Positions 6,836 to 9,872 of a stretch of 9,872 nucleotides of DNA are shown here, one piece after another. A program made the translations under genes and the position numbers. The DNA lies in contig JAEEGN010000196.1 of NCBI GenBank assembly GCA_016280345.1, positions 1-9,872 of the forward strand, in the 5' to 3' direction. The notes under the pieces were generated by a model that had not been told where the DNA came from, made no database searches, and worked only from the letters and a program-made list of their open reading frames with translations. Source of the DNA: Selenomonadaceae bacterium (GTDB lineage: Bacteria; Bacillota; Negativicutes; Selenomonadales; Selenomonadaceae). The first letter of the stretch is position 1. Each line of letters begins with the position of its first letter.

Positions 6836-8179
6836 TTGGTCAAAGTCATCACCTACGGCACCTTCGATCTTTTCCACGAAGGCCATTACCGCCTCCTGAA
6901 GCGGGCCAAAGCCCTCGGCGACTACCTCATCGTCGGCGTCACCACCGAAACCTTCGACAAGGCCCGGGGCAAACTCAACGTCATCGACTCCCTGATGACC
7001 CGCATTGAGAACGTCAAAAAAACCGGATTCGCCGATGAGATCATCATCGAGGAATCCGTCGGACAGAAATTCAGCGACATCAAAAAATACCACGTCGACA
7101 TCTTCACCGTCGGCTCCGACTGGGTGGGGAAGTTCGACTACCTGAAGGAATACTGCCAGGTCGTCTATCTCGAGCGCACCAAAGACATCTCCAGCACCAT
7201 GCTGCGGGAGAAAAAGCGCCACATCCAGCGCTTCGGCGTCATCGGCACCGGCCGCATCGCCGGCCGCTTTATGTCCGAGGCCCGGAACGTCAGTGGCGTC
7301 GAGATCCAGAGCGTCTACAACCCGCACCCGGCCAGCGCCATCCGCTTCGCCGAGGAATGGGACCTCAACGCCTACCGTACCCTTGAAGAATTCTACAAGA
7401 ACATCGACGTCGTCTATATCGCCTCGCCCCACGAGACGCACTACGACTACATCAAGGACGCCCTGAACCACGGCAAACACGTCATCTGCGAGAAGCCGAT
7501 GGTTCTCGAGAAAAAGCAGGCCGAGGAAGTCTTCGCCCTGGCCAAAGAGCGCAATCTCATCGTCTTCGAGGGCATCAAGACCGCTTACTGCCCCGGCTTC
7601 CACAAGCTGCTGGGCGTCGCCTGCAGCGGCCGCATCGGCGTTCTCAAGAACATTGAAGCCTGTTTCACCAAGCTCGAAAATCCGCAGCACCGCGAACTCG
7701 TCGATACGAAATACGGCGGCAGTTTCCTGGAGCTGGCCAGCTACGTCCTGCTCCCGGTGCTGAAACTCTTCGGCACCGACTTCGAAGACGTCCGCTTCGA
7801 AACCATCGATGGCGACAACGGCCTCGACCTCTTTACGAAAACCTCGCTGCGCTATCCCAACGGCAATCTCGCCACCGTAACCTGCGGCCTCGGCGTCAAG
7901 GCCGAGGGGCGCCTCCTCATCGCCGGCACCCTGGGCTACATCGTCGTCGGCGCACCCTGGTGGAAAACGAGCTACTTCGAGGTCCACTACGAGGACCCGA
8001 ACAAGGTGGAGAAATACACCGAATCCTACCTCGACTTCGGCCTGCGCTACGAGATCAGCGACTTCCTCTCCCGGCTCAACGGCGGCGAGAAGGACTTCTG
8101 CCTGACGAGAGGCGAGTCCATCTGCCTGGCGGGGCTCATGGAGCGGTTTATGCAGGAGCATCGAGGAGGGCAGACCTGA
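6836..8179 (+). CDS. Fused cytidylyltransferase (TagD-like) and Gfo/Idh/MocA oxidoreductase
   Basis: A 447-residue two-domain protein. Residues 1 to about 128 are a nucleotidyltransferase of the glycerol-3-phosphate cytidylyltransferase type: GTFDLFHEGH (8-17) holds the HxGH catalytic motif (H14, H17), and RTKDISSTMLR (114-124) matches the RTxGISTT signature. Residues about 132-447 are a Gfo/Idh/MocA NAD(P)-dependent oxidoreductase: FGVIGTGRIAGRF (133-145) is the dinucleotide-binding loop, and GKHVICEKPM (213-222) contains the conserved EKP. It likely makes a CDP-alcohol; the second domain may reduce or oxidise a sugar or polyol precursor or product. The start is the TTG at 6836 with AAAGGAG (6821-6827) eight bases upstream; the longer frame from 6752 adds residues without homologous features and no ribosome site. 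Its stop overlaps the next start by one base (TGATG), so the two are translationally coupled. It is cytoplasmic. The actual substrate is not shown by the sequence. Confidence 0.85.
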   Translation: MVKVITYGTFDLFHEGHYRLLKRAKALGDYLIVGVTTETFDKARGKLNVIDSLMTRIENVKKTGFADEIIIEESVGQKFSDIKKYHVDIFTVGSDWVGKFDYLKEYCQVVYLERTKDISSTMLREKKRHIQRFGVIGTGRIAGRFMSEARNVSGVEIQSVYNPHPASAIRFAEEWDLNAYRTLEEFYKNIDVVYIASPHETHYDYIKDALNHGKHVICEKPMVLEKKQAEEVFALAKERNLIVFEGIKTAYCPGFHKLLGVACSGRIGVLKNIEACFTKLENPQHRELVDTKYGGSFLELASYVLLPVLKLFGTDFEDVRFETIDGDNGLDLFTKTSLRYPNGNLATVTCGLGVKAEGRLLIAGTLGYIVVGAPWWKTSYFEVHYEDPNKVEKYTESYLDFGLRYEISDFLSRLNGGEKDFCLTRGESICLAGLMERFMQEHRGGQT

Positions 8180-8934
8180 TGGCAAAAACCAAAGTCTGGG
8201 CCCATCGCGGCGCCAGCGGCTGGGATAAGCAATACGCCCCGGAAAACACCATGCCCGCTTTCGAGAAAGCGGTGGCAATGGGCGCCGACGGCATCGAGCT
8301 CGACGTCCAGCTCACCCGGGACGGCGAAATCGTCATTTGCCACGACGAGAAAATTGACCGTACCAGTGACGGCACTGGCTGGCTCAAGGACTACACGCTG
8401 AAAGAACTCAAACAGTTCAGCTTCAGCAAGCCCCACCCGGAGTACGGCAAAGTCGAAATCCCCACGCTGGAAGAATTCTTCGCCATGATGCGGAGCAACC
8501 ATCTCACCGTGAACATAGAGCTGAAGACAGGAGTAATCTATTACGACGGTTTGGAGGAAAAGACGCTGAACCTGGCCCATAAGATGGGCATGGAAAGCCG
8601 GATCCTCTATTCCTCCTTCAACCACTACTCCCTGCAAAAGCTGAAACATATCGATCCAAAAGCAAAAATCGCCCTCCTTTACGGAGAGCGATTCATTGAT
8701 ATCCCGGACTATCCCAAACATTTGGACGCCGTAGCGGTAAATCCCCCTCTTGCGATAGTCACCGAAGAATACATAACAAAATGCCACGCCCACGGCTACG
8801 CCGTGAACGTCTGGGTCGTGGACCCGAGGGTTGAGATGAAGCGCATGGTTGACTTAGGTGTCGACGCCTTCTTTACCGACTGCCCCGACAACGGGCGAAA
8901 GATTGCGGATGGGGATTTCTCGGGCATTATTTAG
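8179..8934 (+). CDS. Glycerophosphodiester phosphodiesterase (cytoplasmic)
   Basis: A 251-residue TIM-barrel enzyme of the GDPD family, which hydrolyses glycerophosphodiesters to glycerol-3-phosphate and an alcohol using a divalent metal. Visible catalytic and metal residues: HRG (H9, R10), PENT (21-24, E22), ELD (E40, D42), H55 in CHDE, and NIELK (E114, K116). VNVWVVD near the C-terminus is also typical. The length matches small intracellular members such as UgpQ, and there is no signal peptide, unlike secreted GlpQ forms. The ATG at 8179 overlaps the previous stop by one base, and GAGGAGG lies about eight bases upstream. In this context it may return glycerol-3-phosphate from released glycerophosphodiesters to the pathway, or remodel the product; this role is inferred. 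It ends just before a GC-rich repeat. Confidence 0.92.
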   Translation: MAKTKVWAHRGASGWDKQYAPENTMPAFEKAVAMGADGIELDVQLTRDGEIVICHDEKIDRTSDGTGWLKDYTLKELKQFSFSKPHPEYGKVEIPTLEEFFAMMRSNHLTVNIELKTGVIYYDGLEEKTLNLAHKMGMESRILYSSFNHYSLQKLKHIDPKAKIALLYGERFIDIPDYPKHLDAVAVNPPLAIVTEEYITKCHAHGYAVNVWVVDPRVEMKRMVDLGVDAFFTDCPDNGRKIADGDFSGII

Positions 8935-8942
8935 CCGGAACG

Positions 8943-9000
8943 AGCCTCCCTCGCTGGGGGGCGCGAAGCGCCGGAGGGAGAGCCCCCTCCGGGGAGGGGG
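8943..9000. repeat. GC-rich compound palindromic repeat
   Basis: Several nested inverted repeats follow the phosphodiesterase stop. CTCCC (near 8946) pairs with GGGAG (8976-8980), enclosing GGCGC-GAA-GCGCC (8960-8972). A second hairpin, CCCCCTCC (8983-8990) with GGAGGGGG (8993-9000), follows. The C-GAA-G core recalls the repeat at 6649-6697, suggesting related dispersed elements. There is no long T-run, so any terminator role is uncertain. Confidence 0.6.
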
Positions 9001-9015
9001 TATGCCAATGGCATA
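9001..9015. repeat. Perfect 15-bp palindrome TATGCCAATGGCATA
   Basis: TATGCCA and TGGCATA flank a central A, giving a perfect 7+1+7 palindrome directly after the GC-rich repeat. It may be the outer part of that repeat or a protein-binding site. No promoter with good spacing is seen beside it. Confidence 0.4.
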
Positions 9016-9105
9016 TCACGGGAGAGGAGCCAGCATGCATTTCGCTTTGCGTAAACTGTAAAGTCTGTCGCTATTTCGAAACTTTATGGACGACGTAAAG
9101 CTAAC

Positions 9106-9144
9106 CCAAAAGAAAACGTCCCTTCCGCAAACGGGAAAGGACGT
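9106..9144 (-). terminator. Terminator of the toxin-antitoxin operon
   Basis: The segment 9116-9144 forms a stem of about 11 positions with one mismatch (ACGTCC/GGACGT outside, TTCC/GGAA inside). Read on the minus strand it is followed by a T-rich stretch (complement of 9107-9115). It lies about 40 bases after the toxin stop codon. The plus-strand side also has a pyrimidine-rich tail (CTTTCTTT), so it may also stop read-through from the phosphodiesterase operon. Confidence 0.65.
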
Positions 9145-9185
9145 GCTGCTTTCTTTATAGGATATCTGTAGCGCGGCAACTCGAT

Positions 9186-9590
9186 TCATACGAAGATGAC
9201 GCAAGATTCTCCATAGCCGGGGATGAGCGAATCATGCGTGAGGAAGAAATAGTGCTCGGCTTTGGCCTGGGCCAGAAGCAACCGGTCAAATGGATCGTTG
9301 TGCGCTTTAGCGTCGGCAGAGCGTTGCAGTGTTTCTACTGCCCAAATATGCTCGTCGGTCAATGCTAAGGTATGAAAACCGGCAGCCTGGCAATACTGAG
9401 AGAACTCCGTTGCAGAAATCTCAAGGTTTATGGGATTTTTGGAGTGCTTCAATAGCACTTCCCAGACAGAAACCGCGCTGACATAGAATGTGTTGCCGGG
9501 ATCCAAGAGCATTTTTCTCGCCTTGGCAGAAAGACGGGGATCATTGGACAAAGCCCAAAGCGCGATATGCGTATCAAGCAGGAGGTTCAT
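9186..9590 (-). CDS. vapC: PIN-domain toxin, VapC type
   Basis: A 134-residue PIN-domain ribonuclease, the toxin of a type II toxin-antitoxin pair. PIN toxins bind Mg2+ and cleave RNA, often tRNA or rRNA. The expected acidic residues are present: D6 in LLLDTHIALWAL, E44 in SVWEV, D99 and D102 in HNDPFDRLL, and D120 in LTHDSLIPGYG. These N- and C-terminal signatures fit the PilT/VapC subgroup that pairs with Phd/YefM-type antitoxins. The length is normal and the frame is intact. The start ATG overlaps the antitoxin stop by four bases (ATGA), so translation is coupled. The RNA target cannot be read from the sequence. Confidence 0.92.
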   Translation of the reverse strand: MNLLLDTHIALWALSNDPRLSAKARKMLLDPGNTFYVSAVSVWEVLLKHSKNPINLEISATEFSQYCQAAGFHTLALTDEHIWAVETLQRSADAKAHNDPFDRLLLAQAKAEHYFFLTHDSLIPGYGESCVIFV

Positions 9591-9829
9591 AGCTTTCCAT
9601 CCGTGAGCATAGCGGCGATTTCCTCATTGTCAGCGTCAAAATCATCCGGCGCTTTGAACTTTCCTTGGGCAATCCCTATCCGGTTAGCTACCGGCACATC
9701 ATCAATGCGGACAATCCGGGCAACCGGTTTTCCGTTTCGCGCCACGGTAATGGAATCTTCCTGCCGGGATTCCAGGATACGGATGAGCTTTGAGAATTCC
9801 GTCTTGGCTTCTAAGATATTCACTTGCAT
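9587..9829 (-). CDS. Antitoxin, Phd/YefM type
   Basis: An 80-residue antitoxin. The N-terminus (MQVNILEAKTEFSKLI) followed by ITVARNGKPVARIV is the Phd/YefM DNA-binding fold. The acidic C-terminal tail (about residues 58-80) is the type that wraps the toxin. Such antitoxins neutralise the PIN toxin and repress their own promoter. I choose the ATG at 9829: the ribosome site GGGAGG sits about eight bases upstream, whereas the in-frame GTG at 9838 overlaps it. It is the first gene of the pair; its promoter must lie near or beyond the right window edge. Confidence 0.9.
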   Translation of the reverse strand: MQVNILEAKTEFSKLIRILESRQEDSITVARNGKPVARIVRIDDVPVANRIGIAQGKFKAPDDFDADNEEIAAMLTDGKL

Positions 9830-9852
9830 GGCGTGCACCTCCCTGAGATTCG

Positions 9853-9872
9853 AAAAAATGGTCTTTCTGACC
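9853..9872 (-). terminator. Possible terminator or operator at the window edge
   Basis: On the minus strand GGTC-AGAAA-GACC (9872-9860) is followed by A, then six T bases (9858-9853). It could be the end of a terminator for a gene beyond the edge, with a stem that may extend outside the window, or a palindromic operator upstream of the antitoxin. Only four pairs are visible. Confidence 0.3.

Noticed and set aside
6767..8278. Antisense open frame of 503 codons across the fusion gene
   Set aside because: Same composition artefact; the plus strand carries intact HxGH, nucleotide-binding and EKP motifs.
1..9872. CRISPR array, insertion sequence or rRNA
   Set aside because: No regularly spaced repeat series, transposase motif or rRNA-like segment was seen on either strand.

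Overview
The window looks like a bacterial chromosome segment, probably from a Gram-positive lineage (Firmicutes in the broad sense). The Negativicutes are my best guess, and the assignment is tentative. Reasons: strong AGGAGG-type ribosome sites before nearly every gene, a moderately high-GC core, a cytoplasmic hydrogenase-like/chemotaxis hybrid sensor, CDP-glycerol-type polymer genes, and GC-rich intergenic repeats with GCGAAGCG cores.

Layout. (1) Positions 1 to about 1556 appear to be the right end of an integrated element. It carries an AAA ATPase with a DUF4143/nuclease-like C-terminus, a 10-bp tandem direct repeat, and at 1557-1601 the orphan 3' part of a tRNA-Thr(CGU) from the anticodon loop to CCA. 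No 5' half of the tRNA lies before it, so this reads as an attachment-site scar, with the element extending off the left edge. (2) Two hairpin terminators (1611-1679) follow. The first is probably the original tRNA terminator. (3) A minus-strand gene (1698-3533) encodes a soluble sensor: two [4Fe-4S] clusters, an [FeFe]-hydrogenase-like H-cluster domain with altered motifs, another Fe-S domain, and a methyl-accepting chemotaxis signalling domain. (4) A divergent, gene-free spacer of about 600 bp ends in a near-perfect sigma-70 promoter (4011-4040) and a 5' leader with a hairpin. (5) A plus-strand cluster (4136-8934) encodes a TagF-like glycerophosphotransferase with a long, possibly propeller-like C-terminal extension, a fused TagD-like cytidylyltransferase plus Gfo/Idh/MocA oxidoreductase, and a cytoplasmic glycerophosphodiester phosphodiesterase. 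(6) GC-rich palindromic repeats (8943-9015) follow. (7) A minus-strand toxin-antitoxin pair (Phd/YefM-type antitoxin and VapC-type PIN toxin) with its own terminator closes the window.

How the genes may work together: the cytidylyltransferase-oxidoreductase could make a CDP-activated glycerol or related alditol, the first gene could transfer it to a surface glycan or another acceptor, and the phosphodiesterase could recycle glycerophosphodiesters. The enzyme families are read from motifs. The pathway is inferred. The fusion and the extended transferase are the best candidates for an under-described system. The altered H-cluster chemoreceptor is the second.
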